A stretch of DNA of 64,000 nucleotides from Saccopteryx bilineata (taxonomy: Eukaryota; Chordata; Mammalia; Chiroptera; Emballonuridae). The stretch lies in the NCBI RefSeq assembly GCF_036850765.1, contig NC_089492.1:68510982-68574981 (forward strand). Reading direction: 5' to 3'. Positions 12,684 through 24,002 of this stretch are shown one piece after another. Each line of letters opens with the position of its first letter. Position 1 is the stretch's first letter. A program made the position numbers and the translations under genes. The notes below the pieces were generated by a model that did no database searches, had not been told where the DNA came from, and saw only the letters and a program-made list of their open reading frames with translations.

Positions 12684-12938
12684 ATGATAAAAGTGAGACT
12701 AAGAGACATTGATAAGAGTGTGGTGGTTACGGGGGGAGGGGGAAGAGGGAGAGGGAAAGGGGGAGGAGGAGGGGCACAAAGAAAACTAGATAGAAGGTGA
12801 CAGAGGACAATCTGACTTTGGGTGATGGGTATGCAACATAATTGAACAACAAGATAACCTGGATATGTTATCTTTGAATATATGTATCCTGATTTATTGA
12901 TGTCACCCCATTAAAAAAATAAAATTATTATTAAGAAA
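12684..12938 (+). mobile_element. 5'-truncated L1 3' end with TSD
   Basis: Sense-strand L1 3' UTR, the complement of that at 24591-24897. It runs from gtgagactaagagacattg through a G-rich tract (12730-12775) to tgatttattgatgtcacccc and an A-rich tail. Flanked by a perfect 10-bp duplication aagaattatg (12674-12683 and 12939-12948). A small, probably fairly recent insertion without coding capacity. Confidence 0.85.
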
Positions 12939-12968
12939 AAGAATTATGTTGAGGTAAGATAAGACCTG

Positions 12969-14142
12969 TTACACAATGAGGCAGAGTCTATAATTTATCA
13001 GGCTATACTTTAGATTTACTATGGATGAGGTAAAAATAGTAAATTTTTTGTTGAGAACTAGATTTGAATAGCTAAAACCTGTGCTACTGTAAACCCCCCC
13101 AGACTCAGGAAATATACTGAGTCTGAAAACTGTGCTCTGGAGTCCCTCTCGCAAGTATGATGGCTGAGCTGGATTAGCTGATCAGATGAATAAGTAGGAA
13201 TTTAGGGAAATGGAATAAAGACAAAATCATGCTGGTATTTTTTATGTTAGAGTTAATCTTAATATGATCACATTGGTTTTTTCTGTTTCTGTGCTTGGAA
13301 TTAGAAGGTCTTAACACCTGTCGACCACGAGGAGGAGCTATGGTCTAATAAGGAAGAGGTCTGCTTCTTCCGATTGGGAGTAGCAGCTCAAACATATCTT
13401 TTAGAAGAGAGGCTATAACTTAGAAAGTGATCTTTCTCAAAAATGACATTTATATAAAATTTTAAGTATGTGAACTTGTCTTTATTTTAAAGGAAAAAGA
13501 AATACAGCAATTATATACTTCCCCCTCCATTAAGAAAAACGTGAGTTTACCTTTTAAGAAATTGATTATATATATGGGAAAGACCAACTGGCTGATTTTT
13601 AAATTCTTCATCCAAAATCAGCAACATTAGTGTGGATAGGGATCACAGGACCATCCTATTCACCTCTCTGCCTTCAAAGATTTACATATTAAGGTTTAAA
13701 AAAATATACTCAGGGCTCAATATTTATTGAATGACTGAATTAAAGACTATAAAAACCTGTAAGTCAAGTAGGCTAATTAAGTTGACCACAGGAAAACTAG
13801 TCAGTCAACAGGATAAGAATCTGGGAAGACAAAAGATAATCACACGAAACCCAAGGTTTGTAGTTCCTTGGACTATGGTTCTTTTTGTTTCTGTTTTTAC
13901 TAAATTATCCTGTCCCTTCTATATTCCCTGCTTAAGTATAGCCTAAATGTCATTTAACTATTTGTAGCTATGTTCAAAGATGCAGTGGTCTACCTTGGAG
14001 TGTGAGCTCCCACCACATATATAAACTGAGGCTGGTACAACCCACTTGTTTGGGGAGGTTGTAGAGAAGATTCCTGCATTAGATGGACCTTTAGAGTACA
14101 TGACCTCAAAGACTCTTTTCAACTCTAATATTTTGGTTCATA
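12969..14142. other. Unique sequence, no gene seen
   Basis: No recognisable repeat or credible frame. The two short open stretches here have no domain or repeat similarity I can identify. Confidence 0.4.
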
Positions 14143-14530
14143 TTGTTTTTATTATATTTTATGTATTCATTAAAGAAAACTTTTTTAATGAAGATTTTTA
14201 AACATACAGAATATTTGAACAAATTTTACAGTGAACACCCATGTGCTCATGTAGATTCTACCATTAACATTATGCTACATTGTTCTATCACATATCTATC
14301 CATCTCTGTATCCACCTTCTTTTGGTGCACTTCAAAGTGAATTATAGACATCAGTGTGTTTCCCTCTAACCACTTCAGCATGTACAATGTATAAATAGAG
14401 TTCAATACTATTTGTTTAGGTTTTTTTCTTTTGGTAAAATTTTTACACAAGAATGCAGAAATCTTATTTGAACACTTGCTAAATTTTGACAAATAAATAC
14501 ACCTGTATAACCTAAACTCTTCTCAGATAG
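14143..14530 (-). repeat. Old L1 3' end remnant
   Basis: Contains the ancient L1M 3'-end phrases 'cagtgaacacccatgtgctc', 'ctaccattaacattatgcta' and 'atctatccatctctgtatcc' in antisense order. Diverged and non-coding. Confidence 0.6.
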
Positions 14531-14646
14531 TGACCATACCATCCTTCCCTATGTATTATTATACCCTATGTTTTATAGATGGGGAAGTTGATACTCAGAG
14601 AAGGCAAAGAAAGGGAATGTGTTGGATATTTTATGATGTTATTTAA

Positions 14647-14817
14647 AACTTTAAAAAAATTGATTTATTGATTTGAGAGAGAGATCCATCAACTTGTTGT
14701 TCCACTTATTTATGCATTCATTGGTTGATTCGTGTGTGTACCCTGATGGAGGACAGAACCTGCAACCTTGGTGTATCAGCACAATGCTTTAACCAACTGA
14801 GCTACAAGGACAGAGCT
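14647..14817 (-). mobile_element. Older tRNA-derived bat SINE
   Basis: Antisense: A/T-rich tail, GAGAGAGA, 'ttccacttatttatgcattc attggttg', ending in the tRNA-like head ccaactgagctacaaggaca (complement of an A-box region). Same subfamily as 30064-30239 and more diverged than the Rhin-type copies. Confidence 0.7.
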
Positions 14818-14884
14818 TAAGTTATTTTGTTAGGTAGGTATTACTACCTCCCATTTTCCTGCAGGTAAGAATACAGACTGTAGG

Positions 14885-15100
14885 TGACTCAAAGAGTGAA
14901 CACTTACTGAATACCTAGTGTGTGTCAGGCATTCTGTTAAGTGCATTATAAGTTTGATTTCATAGCTTTCTAACAACCCAGTCAGATAGGTACCCTTATT
15001 CCTACATTGCAAATGAGAAAACAGGCTAAGGGACATTAAGTAATTGGCCCCCATTAATACGTTCAGTGAAAAAAACAAAACAGAACTGGGAGTCAAAAGC
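14885..15100 (-). repeat. MIR SINE fragment
   Basis: Antisense MIR: 'agtgtgtgtcaggcattctg', 'aaatgagaaaacaggctaag' and 'aagtaattggcccccattaa'. Confidence 0.65.
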
Positions 15101-15440
15101 AGTCACATCTTTCCCTGAAGTACATATTACTTCAAAGAGAAGAAGTTTTTTCTCTGATGCTTAATTTGTCCAAGCTTGTAGAATTAGAAGTAGAGTGGAA
15201 ATTCTGACTCTAAGTTTGGTGCTTCTTTCTATTACATTCTGCCTCTTCTCTGTGGTTTTGGTTTATTTCCTTATTATGTCCTCTGCAATGGTAGAGAAAT
15301 CAGGTCAAGTGTTTTCTCTTGAAAAGACATGTTCAAATTCATTTGATCAAGCAACCTTGTATACTCCTTGTTGCTAGACTAAATACCATGCTAGCAAGTC
15401 CTTTAACCTTTGCTTATAGATCATGTTTTCAGCTTCTAAT

Positions 15441-15825
15441 ATTTTTGCTTATTGTGACAATATAAAACATAGAACATAAATTTTACCATCTTAAACCATA
15501 TTAAGTGTACAGTTTAGTAGTGTGAAGTATATTCCTATTATTGTGAAACATCTCCATAACTCTTTCATTTTGCAAATATGAAATTCTATACTCATCAAAC
15601 ATTAATTTCTCCTCTCCCCAGATCTTGGCAAGTACCTTTTACTTTCTTTTTGTATGAATTTGACTACTTTAGACCCTTTAAATAAGGGGAATTACAAAAT
15701 ATTTGTCTTTTGTGACTGGCATATTTCATTTAAATAATGTCCTCAAGCTTTATCCATGTTGTAACATGTGGGTTTTCCTCCCCTTTTAAGGCTTCTTATC
15801 ATTTTATTTATTTATTTTTGTACCT
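15441..15825 (-). repeat. Old L1M 3' end remnant
   Basis: Antisense L1M 3' end: 'aagtgtacagtttagtagtg', 'tgaatttgactactttagac', 'ttgtcttttgtgactggcat' and 'tttatccatgttgtaacatg' occur in the family order. Non-coding. Confidence 0.75.
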
Positions 15826-17110
15826 CTTGTTACTGTAAATTAAAGAAAATAGTACAAACTAGTCTGTTCTGAGGAGCTGTTTCCTGACACAGAGGTCCTG
15901 CTGTGTTCTGAGTGAGAAGAATGTTGCTCTGAAGAAGGAAATGTGGGTGAAATAATAGGACCTAATTTCATGTTTATTATATTCGCATAGCTTGAAGATG
16001 TATTTGGGCAGACTGTAAGGGAAATTTCATAGTCTAAAACTCCTATTCTGTGTCCTGAAGGACTGAACTTTGCCTGCACAATTGTACCTACAATATAAAA
16101 TAGTATGCTTCCAAGGAATTTCACTTAAAAAAGGGAATTTTAACCTCTCTGTTGAAGACTGAATCATAGCTTTGTGCTTGGAAGCTTGGGTTTCTTCCTT
16201 TTTTCTTTTTATGTATCACACGGAAAATATATTTCCCCAAGAGATTAGGACTCAGTAAATTTTAAGACTTGGTCTTCAAATATGTGCTCAGGGGTAAAGA
16301 AATGCAGTACATTTCTATTTTCCCGAGAATAGGCGTCACCATCCCTTTTATAAACATTTGTTAATACTTGCTTAAACATGAAGACAATTCTAGCTGCAGG
16401 ATTTTAGTGTATCACTTGGACAAAAACTGCAATTTTTGCAAATGGCTTTGTCATCATTTTTTTCCTTTTTAGTTTTTTGAGATAACTTGTTCAGCTCCCA
16501 GAGAATTTGGTATATGTCTAGTCAACAGAGAGGACAGTTTAATTTTAACAATGATAAAGAAGCTACCATTTGCTGAATGTGTGTGCTCTGGGATAAGGCA
16601 CAGTCCTGAAATTTCAAGGGTATCTGTCCCTAAGAAGGAAACCACCAGCAGATGGCATTCCGCCTACATGGAATCTCCTTGCAGACACAGGGCAAGTACC
16701 TAAGTAAACTGATACCTTATTGAAGTCACATGCCATTTCAGGGAAACCTGATAGCTTTGGCTGGGTAGGAACCCATTTAACATTATCTCTCAGTTATTAT
16801 CTCATCTCTCCATACCATCTGACAATTCTCCAACTCAGCATTTTGTGTGACCATCCTAAAGGTCAAGCATGGCTACTAGGGTGGGTGCTTTGACATGGTC
16901 CCTGAATTTGGTACTAGGGGCAGATATTTTTAACAAGCAACTTATGTGAATTGCTTTCCACAGTGTCCTTGATGGGGCTGTTTTCTGTACTCATCTGTTA
17001 TCTCTTGAACTTGGCTAACTCATGTTTTGGGATGCTAAGCCTTGAATTACAGTAACTTGTGAGAAAACCTTGAGACAGAATATGTTGATGTTTTATTAAA
17101 ATAATAAATG
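15826..17110. other. Unique sequence, no gene seen
   Basis: No repeat family or convincing coding frame recognised. Short frames, such as the 94-codon stretch on the minus strand at 15840-16124, have no motif. Confidence 0.4.
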
Positions 17111-17112
17111 TG

Positions 17113-17485
17113 GCCTGACCAGATGGTGGCGCAGTGGATAAAGCATTGGACTGGGACATGGAGGATCCAGGTTTGAAACCCCGAGGTTGTCGGCTTGAGC
17201 ACTGGCTCACCAGCTTGAGCTAGGGGTCACTGGCTTGAGTGTGGGTCATAGACATGACCCCATGGTCACTGGCTTGAGCCCAAGGTTGCTGGCTTGAGCA
17301 AGGGGTCACTCACTCTGCTGTAGCCCCCTGGTCAAGGCACATATGAGAAAGCAATCACTGAACAACTAAGGAGCTATAACGAAGAATTGATGCTTCTCAT
17401 CTCTCCCTTCCTGTCTGACCCTATCTGTCTCTCTCTCTCTCTCTCTGACTCTCTCCCTGTCTCTGTCAAAAAAAAAAAAAAAAAA

Positions 17486-17518
<33 letters not shown>

Positions 17519-17519
17519 A
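17113..17519 (+). mobile_element. tRNA-derived SINE, long Rhin/VES-like type
   Basis: Sense copy: tRNA-like head gcctgaccagatggtggcgc with cagtggataaagc (A-box region) and gtttgaaacccc (B-box region), then the 'caccagcttgagc' direct-repeat body, 'tcaaggcacatatgagaaag', a CT-rich 3' part and a long A tail that has grown into AAAG/GA repeats. The flanks aaatgtgg and aaatatgg look like an imperfect duplication. The head carries the internal pol III promoter. Confidence 0.85.
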
Positions 17520-18464
17520 ATATGGATCTGGATCTTTCCCTGAAAGAAAAATATTGTTGTTTTAAATTTGGTTGGTTGGTTTAGCTCTCTTCGTGCCCTC
17601 TTTTATCTTCTGAGGACTAGGCCTGGTGGTAGGCTTCTATGAGAACTCTGGGCTCTTTGCTTATGAAATCCACTTTCAAAGTGCTGTAACTTTCCAGAAA
17701 CTGGTTGGGATATGGGAACTCAAGTAATTTGAGGCCTGTGACTATTTTATTTTTATGCATAAAGATTTATTTTCTTATAGGAAAGTTCTCTGACTATATA
17801 AATATATACATATATATTTCATTGATATACAAGTATCAAGCTACTTTTGCTAAAACAGAAAACCCATCTCAAACTGCTTTAAATAATAAAAATATTTGTT
17901 ACTTTCTATGATAGTAAATCGTGAGATAAAGCAATCTTGAGGGTTGGTGAGTTCAGTGGATAAACAATGTTATTGGACATTGAGATTCTTCTGTATGTCC
18001 AGTTGGTCATTCATCGCTTTGGCTTCATCCTTAGACTCCTTCTTTTGATCAGCATCATCCAAGAGAAAAGACTCACTTCTGTACTCCCAGCCCTCTGAGC
18101 GGCCTGTGCATCCTTAAACCAACTACAGCCAAGGGGATAGGGATTAGTATGCTTGACTAAAAGTCCCAAGTCATATGACTTGGGCTAGAATGGACTAAGG
18201 AGCAATTCACTCTATTTATTACAGTATCTGTAGGACTTGTTCATACTTCAAATCCTTTTTTAAGGTGATCTATGCACGCTTAGTCCCTGGGAAATTTGAG
18301 GAACAAAATGTTGAAAGAATAATTATTTCTAATGTAAGATTAATAGTGAAATTTTTTATGTCAATTAAAACTTTTGAGTATAAATTTACAGAGTTTTAGA
18401 CAGATCAGTAACTAAAAAATATGTATCATTTTGTTTACCCTCTAAAAAATTTACTTGAGGCAGC
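17520..18464. other. Unique sequence, no gene seen
   Basis: No repeat or gene recognised. A short alternating TA run lies near 17797-17818. Confidence 0.4.
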
Positions 18465-18674
18465 CCTGGCCAGTTAGATCATTTGGTTAAGAGCACTGTC
18501 TCAAAACAACAAGGTTGTGGGTTTTGTCCCGGTGAGGTATACACAGGTAATAACCAATGAATGTACGACTGAGTGGAGCAACAGATGAATTCTTACCTTA
18601 CCCCTATACTTTCTCTCCCTTTCTTCTCTTCTCCCTCTCTCTTCCTCTCTCTGTATCTAAAAAAAGAAAAAAAA
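18465..18674 (+). mobile_element. Older tRNA-derived SINE
   Basis: Head gccctggccagttagatcat with ttggttaagagc (A-box-like) and gttgtgggttttgtcccggt (B-box-like), then 'aaccaatgaatg', a CT-rich 3' region and an A tail. Diverged VES/MEG-like bat SINE. Confidence 0.65.
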
Positions 18675-18675
18675 A

Positions 18676-18846
18676 CCCATTAAGCCTGGGATAGCTCAGT
18701 TTTTTGGAGCATGATCCAGAGCGCAGAGGTTGCCAGTTTGATTCCCTGGTCAGAGCACATTCAGGAGCAACTTGATGTTCCTGTCTCTCTTTCTCAAAAC
18801 AAACAAACAAACAACAAAAAACCCCACAAAACAACAACAACAACTT
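18676..18846 (+). mobile_element. Older tRNA-derived SINE, tandem to the previous one
   Basis: Head aagcctgggatagctcagtt, B-box-like gccagtttgattccctggtc, 'cattcaggagcaacttgatg', CT-rich end, then an AAAC/AAC-rich tail to about 18846. It lies head-to-tail behind the SINE ending at about 18674, apparently inserted in or next to its A tail. Confidence 0.65.
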
Positions 18847-19189
18847 ACTTGAGGCATTTTTTTGTACTGTGAAAAGCAAGCATTTGCTTTAATAATTTTA
18901 AGACATAAATTTTTTAGAGAAAAAAATTTTACCTATGAATAATATTCTGTAAGTCTGATGAAATCATAGCATTCTTTCTTTTTTTAAAATTTTCTGGGTC
19001 TTAGTTTCTAACTTTAAAAAGAAGGCCTGGGTGATTTCTCAGCTTTTAATATTGATATAATTAAAAATAAATATTTAGATACCTCAATAAAGAAACAATT
19101 AATCAGATTTCTATGAACTTTCTGTTTAATGTACAAATAAAAATTTGGTTTTATGTCATGTCATATTCAGAATTATTTAACCATATATT

Positions 19190-19780
19190 TGATATTTTTA
19201 GGAAAAATTTACTTGGAAAAAATTTGAAACTCATAGAAGAAACACTGGAACAATACAAAAATCTCCTGCATACTCTTCACCTAGTGACCTCATTCAAGTT
19301 TCTCCAATTGCCTGAGCATCCAGGGTCACACCCTGCAACTGGCTGTCATGGCTTTCCAGGGTTTTTCAATCTGGAACACTTTCTTACTCTTCCTTTGAGT
19401 TTCATATCCTTGATATATTTTAAAGTCATAGGTCAGTCACTTTGTAGAATGTTCTTTAATTTCAGTTTTTCAAATGTTTCCTCAGGATAAAGTTATGCAG
19501 TATTGGGCAAAAATATTACAAAATTGATGATGTGTTACCATTGCATTCCAATTGGATGGCAGATGATAATGATTTGCCCCATTGCTGGTGGTATAAACTC
19601 GATCACTTGATTAACGTAATGTCTTCCAGGAGTCTCCACTGTAAAATCGCTTTCTTTTCTTTGTAATTAAGTGTTTTGTGTGGAAATATTTTGGAACTAG
19701 ATACCTGCTTCTTACTGCACTTTCACCCACTAGTTTCAGCATCCATTGATGTATTATACTGTAATTAATTAGTTTCTTTT
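19190..19780 (-). repeat. Old L1M remnant
   Basis: Phrases such as 'tgcattccaattggatggca' with following 'gatttgccccattgctggtg', 'gagtctccactgtaaaatcg' and 'agcatccattgatgtattat' match the 3' UTR of ancient L1M families. The 125-codon frame at 19113-19490 lies inside it and is not a gene. Confidence 0.6.
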
Positions 19781-19794
19781 TATACCTTGAAAAA

Positions 19795-21240
19795 CTTTTT
19801 ATTGAATTTATTTGGGTTACATCGGTTAATAAAATGAATTAAGTTTCAAGTGTACAATTCTATTATACATCATCTGTATATTGTACTGTATGTTCACTAC
19901 CCCAAGTCAAGTTTCTTTTTGTCACCATTTGTCCCCCCTTTACTTTTTTCTACCTTCCCCCAACTCCCTTTTTCTCTGGTAGCCACTATTCTGTTCTGTG
20001 TCTATGAGTGGATTTTTTTTTGTTGTTGTTCAATCTCTCAATGCTCCAACCCCCCAACCACTCCCGTCCCCACGACAGCTGTCAGCTTGCTCTCTATCTA
20101 TGAGTCTGTCTGTAATTTGCTTGTTAGTTCATTAGATTCCTCCTATGAATTAAATCATATGGTACTTGTCTTCCTCAAACTGGCTTATTTCACTTAACAT
20201 AATACTGTCCAAATCTATCCATATTGTCCCAAAGGGTAAGATTTCCTTCTTCTTTATTTTATGGCTGAGTAGTATCGCATTGTGTAAATGTACCACAGCT
20301 TTTTTATCCACTCATCTACTGATGGGCACTTATTCTGCTTCCAAAACTTAGCTACTGTAATAATGCTGCAGTGACATAGGGGCCCATATAGTTTTTCAAA
20401 TTAGTGTTTCAGGTTTCTTCAGATAAATTCCCAGAATTAGAATCACTGGATCATAAGGCAGTTACATTTTTAATTTTTTGAGGAAACTCCATTCTGTTTT
20501 CCACAGTGGCTGCACCAGTCTGCATTTCTACCAACAGTGCATGATGGTTCCATTTTATCCAATCCTCTCCTCTCCAAGGAGGAGATAGTCATTGATGATA
20601 GTCATTCTGAGAGGTAGGATGTGATAGGTCACAGTTTGAATTTACATTTCTCTAATGATTAGTGGCATTGAGCATCTTTTCATATGTACATATGTATGTT
20701 CTCTTTAGAGAAGTGTCTATTCTGGTATTTTGCCCATTTTTTAATAGATTTTTTTTTAGGTATTGAGTTGTATAAGTTCTTTATAAATTTTGGGTATTAA
20801 TGCTTTATTAGATGTATGATTGGCAAATATATTCTCCCATTCAGTGGGTTGTCTTTTCATTTTGTTGATGGTTTCCTTTGCTGTACAAAAACGTTTTAGT
20901 TTGATATAGACCTATTTGTTTATTTTTTTCTTTTGTTCCCTCTGCCCAAGGAGATATATTGGAAAAAAATACTGCTGCAAGAAATGTTCAGAATTTTATT
21001 GTCTTATGTTTTCTTCTAGGAGTTTTATTTATTAAACTGGCTATCTTTACCCAATTGTATGTGTTTGCTTCCTTTGTCAAATAGTATTTGACTAAAATGC
21101 TGTGGGTTTATTTATGCTCTATTTTATTCCATTGATCTTTATGTCTTTTTTTTTTGCCAGTACCATGCAGTTTTGATTACTATAACCTTCAAGTAGAGTT
21201 TGATTTTAGGTAGTATGAGTCCTCCAAGTTTCTTTCTCAG
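19795..21240 (-). mobile_element. 5'-truncated antisense L1 (3' UTR and ORF2 C-terminus)
   Basis: Starts with the L1 3' end (ttttattgaatttatttggg) and runs through the 3' UTR and the ORF2 C-terminal region, with cognates of the segments at 46980-48170 in the same order (for example 'gagtagtatcgcattgtgta', 'tgcagtgacataggggccca', 'gccagtaccatgcagttttg'). It is cut at about 21240. The ORF2 remnant is broken by stops. It belongs to a different, older 3' UTR type than L1-1. Confidence 0.85.
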
Positions 21241-21325
21241 TTATTGAGAAACCTGGCTCCCATTATCATCTCTATATTTATGTATTTGTTTAATCCTTTG
21301 TATGTTGCCAGCTACTAACATTACG

Positions 21326-21504
21326 CTGTCCCTGATTCTTTACTCCAACATCATCTTCATCTGGGATGTTATTACCAGCCATAGCCAGGCTGCCCCTGCC
21401 ACCTAGTTCCAACACCATCTTGAATGGGCACCATTATTGAGGTGCTGAGGCTGCCTTTCCTCTCCAGTTCCAATGCTATCCTCCTGCAAATCACCATTAT
21501 GGGG
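21326..21504 (+). repeat. Degenerate tandem repeat, three units of about 55-64 bp
   Basis: Three successive blocks start at 21326 (ctgtccctg), 21390 (ctgcccctg) and 21451 (ctgcctttc). Each contains a tccaa(c/t)(a/g)(t/c)(c/t)atc(t/c)t block and, in units 2 and 3, a caccattat block. They read as diverged copies of one unit. The block lies just beyond the cut end of the L1 at 19795-21240 and matches no family I know. Confidence 0.5.
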
Positions 21505-21909
21505 TCTTCTTGATGACTTTTAGACTGAAGAAGGAGAGAAAGAAGAAAGGAAGAAAGAAGAATGAAGACCTGAGAAATTAAGGATTAAAGTAAATAATGG
21601 GGATATTAACTGTCATTAAAGTTAGAATGCATACCTATGGTTTAGTGTTTATTGTTCACTAGTTTCTTTTAAGTTTTATATTAAAATCTGTTCTAACAGA
21701 AAATTAGCACAATCCCTTCTTCAAAATAGAAATATAGAATCAAAATATTATTTGACAAAGCATAATGAAAATGATTACGTATAATCTGCATTTGGCATAC
21801 AAAGTCACACATACAAGTACATGTACACCTAATACAACTGATAAATGCATACTTCCACTATGAATATCTTAAAGATAAGTATAGCACGGGTAAATTGCCT
21901 AAATTGCTT

Positions 21910-22080
21910 CTTGTTTGATTTTTGGTTATGCTACTTAAACTCAATACTGTTTAGTGTCCTCATCTGTAAAATAGAATAGTACTAATTTTTCAGAATGATA
22001 TTGAGGATTAAATAAATAATAAATATAAAATCCTTAGACTAATGTTAGATCCTTAGTAAACAGTATTATAACTGTGGCTA
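21910..22080 (+). repeat. MIR SINE fragment
   Basis: Sense MIR signature: 'gtcctcatctgtaaaataga', 'gatattgaggattaaataaa' and 'ttagatccttagtaaacag'. Confidence 0.6.
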
Positions 22081-22424
22081 TTATTATTTTATCATTATTT
22101 ATATTGCCATATATCCTCTTTGCATAAATGTTTGTCATTTGTGTTTTTATTGTTATGTTTCTAATTTCTTCAAAAGTTGCCCTAACAAATCTGCTCTAAA
22201 CTTTATTTACAATATTTACTTTTCTATATGAATTGGTGATTAAATTTTCTCCTCTTCCTCTTGTACTGATATTCTCTTGGCAGTTAGTTACTTAAACTAT
22301 CTCCCTTCACCTATAATTCTGCACTGTCTTCACCCTTTTCTTCTGCTGTTTATAAATGTCTTACTTGAGTTCTGAGGGCTTTGCCAAATCTAGAAGTTCC
22401 AAAGCCAGTTGGTTGTGGGCTCTT

Positions 22425-22750
22425 TTTATTTCTTTCTTTTGTGACAGAGACAGAGAAAGACAGAGAAAGGGACAGACAGGGACAAACAGGAAGGGAGAGA
22501 GATGAGGAGCACTAATTCTTCGCTGCGGCACACTAGTTGTTCATTGACTGCCCTCCCATATGTGCCCCAACCAGGGGGCTATAGCAGACCAAGTGACCCC
22601 TGGCTCAAGCCAGCGACCCTAGGCCCAAGCTGGTGAGCCTACTCAAACCAGATAAGCCCACGCTCAAGCCGGTGACCCTGGGGCCTTGAACCCAGGTCCT
22701 CTGCATCCCAGTCCAATGCCCTATCCACTGTGCCAACACCTGGCCAGGCT
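22425..22750 (-). mobile_element. tRNA-derived SINE, long Rhin/VES-like type
   Basis: Antisense copy with a full body, ending in the head complement 'ccaacacctggccaggc'. Flanked by a perfect 13-bp duplication gttgtgggctctt (22412-22424 and 22751-22763). It sits within or beside a sense MIR, whose continuing part follows at 22755. Confidence 0.9.
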
Positions 22751-22754
22751 GTTG

Positions 22755-22935
22755 TGGGCTCTTGACTTCGTTGTGTGACCTTGTGAGAATTGCTCAACTT
22801 CCCTGAGCCCCAGGCTTTTAAAACTATAAAATGGAACTAACTAGTGTTACCACATAGGGCTATGGTACGGTTTAAATGAAATAATTTGATAAAGCACTTA
22901 GTATGGTACTGAAAAATATGTTAACCATTATTATG
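22755..22935 (+). repeat. MIR SINE fragment beside a SINE insertion
   Basis: Sense MIR: 'ttgtgtgaccttgtgagaat', 'aactataaaatggaactaac' and 'agcacttagtatggtactg'. The upstream part precedes the SINE at 22425, separated by the duplication. Confidence 0.65.
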
Positions 22936-23164
22936 GCTATGATTATGATTTCAAATTGGATGGGTTGATTCTTGCCTTCTATACTTCAATTTTATCCCCT
23001 CTCCTTGAATATATTTCTTCTACTTCTTAAGTATTTGCTCTAATGTTGGGAAAAGTGGATGCATGTAGCTTCATACATGTTAGAGTGTCTGTGAAAAAAC
23101 TAAAATTTTGGATGAATTAAAGATTATGGAATCTAAGCCTAACAATTGTTGAGAGTTTGTATAC

Positions 23165-23400
23165 TATTTTTAGGAGCATGCTCTCTGGACCTGAACTGCC
23201 TGGCCTTGAATCCTAGTTCTTCCACTTGCTAGTAAGTGGAAATTTGGATAAGTTTCTTACCCTCTTGGTGCATCCTTTTCCTCATTGGCCCAGAAGGAAT
23301 GATAATAAAATATTTATTTCATAAGGCTGTTGAGAGATTTCTGTAAGTTAAAATATGTTAAAGTACTCAGAGTGGGGCCTAACTTGTAGCAAGCACTGTA
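23165..23400 (+). repeat. MIR SINE, interrupted at its end by mariner
   Basis: Sense MIR with nearly the whole length recognisable: 'gcatgctctctggacctgaa', 'cttgaatcctagttcttcca', 'ttcctcattggcccagaagg' and 'ctaacttgtagcaagcac'. The mariner element inserts at the TA that follows. Confidence 0.7.
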
Positions 23401-23402
23401 TA

Positions 23403-23999
23403 CAGTGTGTCCATAAAGTCATGGTGCACTTTTGACCGGTCACAGGAAAGCAACAAAAGACAATAGAAATGTGAAATCTGCACCAAATAAAAGGAAAACC
23501 CTCTCAGTTTCTGTAGGATGATGTGGCAGCATGTGCGCATGCACAGATGATGATGTAACATCGTGTATACAGCGGAGCAGCCCATGGCCATGCCAGTCGA
23601 GATGTGGATGGTACAGAGGAAAGTTCAGTGTGTTCTGTGGCTCGCTAAATTTGAATCTGTGACCAAAGTGCAATGTGAATATCAGCGCGTTTATAACGAA
23701 GCGCCACCACATAGGAATAACATTACTCGATGGGATAAGCAGTTGAAGGAAACCGGCAGTTTGGTGGAGAAACCCCGTTCTGGTAGGCCATCAGTCAGTG
23801 ACGAGTCTGTAGAGGCTATACGGAATAGCTACCTAAGGAGTCCTAAAAAATGTGTGCATGAGCCCACATCAAACTGCACTGAATAGGTATGAAACTGGGA
23901 GAATTTTCCTTTAATTTGGTGCAGATTTCACATTTCTATCGTCTTTTGTTGCTTTTCTGTGACCAATCAAAAGAGCACCATGACTTTACGGACACACTG
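23403..23999 (+). mobile_element. Mariner (Tc1/mariner) element, internally deleted, copy 1
   Basis: 597-bp DNA transposon with long terminal inverted repeats of about 109 bp (23403-23511 against the complement of 23893-23999). Both ends start cagtgtgtcc(a/g)taaagtcat. It inserted at a TA dinucleotide (23401-23402), and the right-hand TA is disturbed (tta). The interior holds the start of a mariner transposase and then jumps to the right-end sequence, so the DDD catalytic region is deleted. It closely resembles, from memory, the Mariner1_BT type of ruminants. A second copy, in opposite orientation and with a different deletion, lies at 36958-37505. Confidence 0.92.
23563..23886 (+). pseudogene. 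Mariner transposase N-terminal remnant (HTH domain only)
   Basis: Open frame of 107 codons; the likely native start is the methionine near 23584 or 23590 (MAMPVEMWMVQRK). It encodes the N-terminal DNA-binding helix-turn-helix part of a mariner transposase. Recognisable features are the first HTH (QRKVQCVLWLAKFESVTKVQ), the NNITRWDKQLKETGSLVEKP linker typical of mariner N-termini, and the KPRSGRPSVSD hook-like motif before the second HTH. It ends with a stop (HEPTSNCTE) right before the terminal repeat. Full mariner transposases are about 340-350 residues, so about two thirds, including all catalytic aspartates, is missing. At most it could make a DNA-binding fragment; expression is unproven. 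Confidence 0.85.
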
Positions 24000-24002
24000 T
24001 TA

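Noticed and set aside
19113..19490. 125-codon frame on the plus strand
   Set aside because: Overlaps an old L1 3' UTR and has no recognisable domain.
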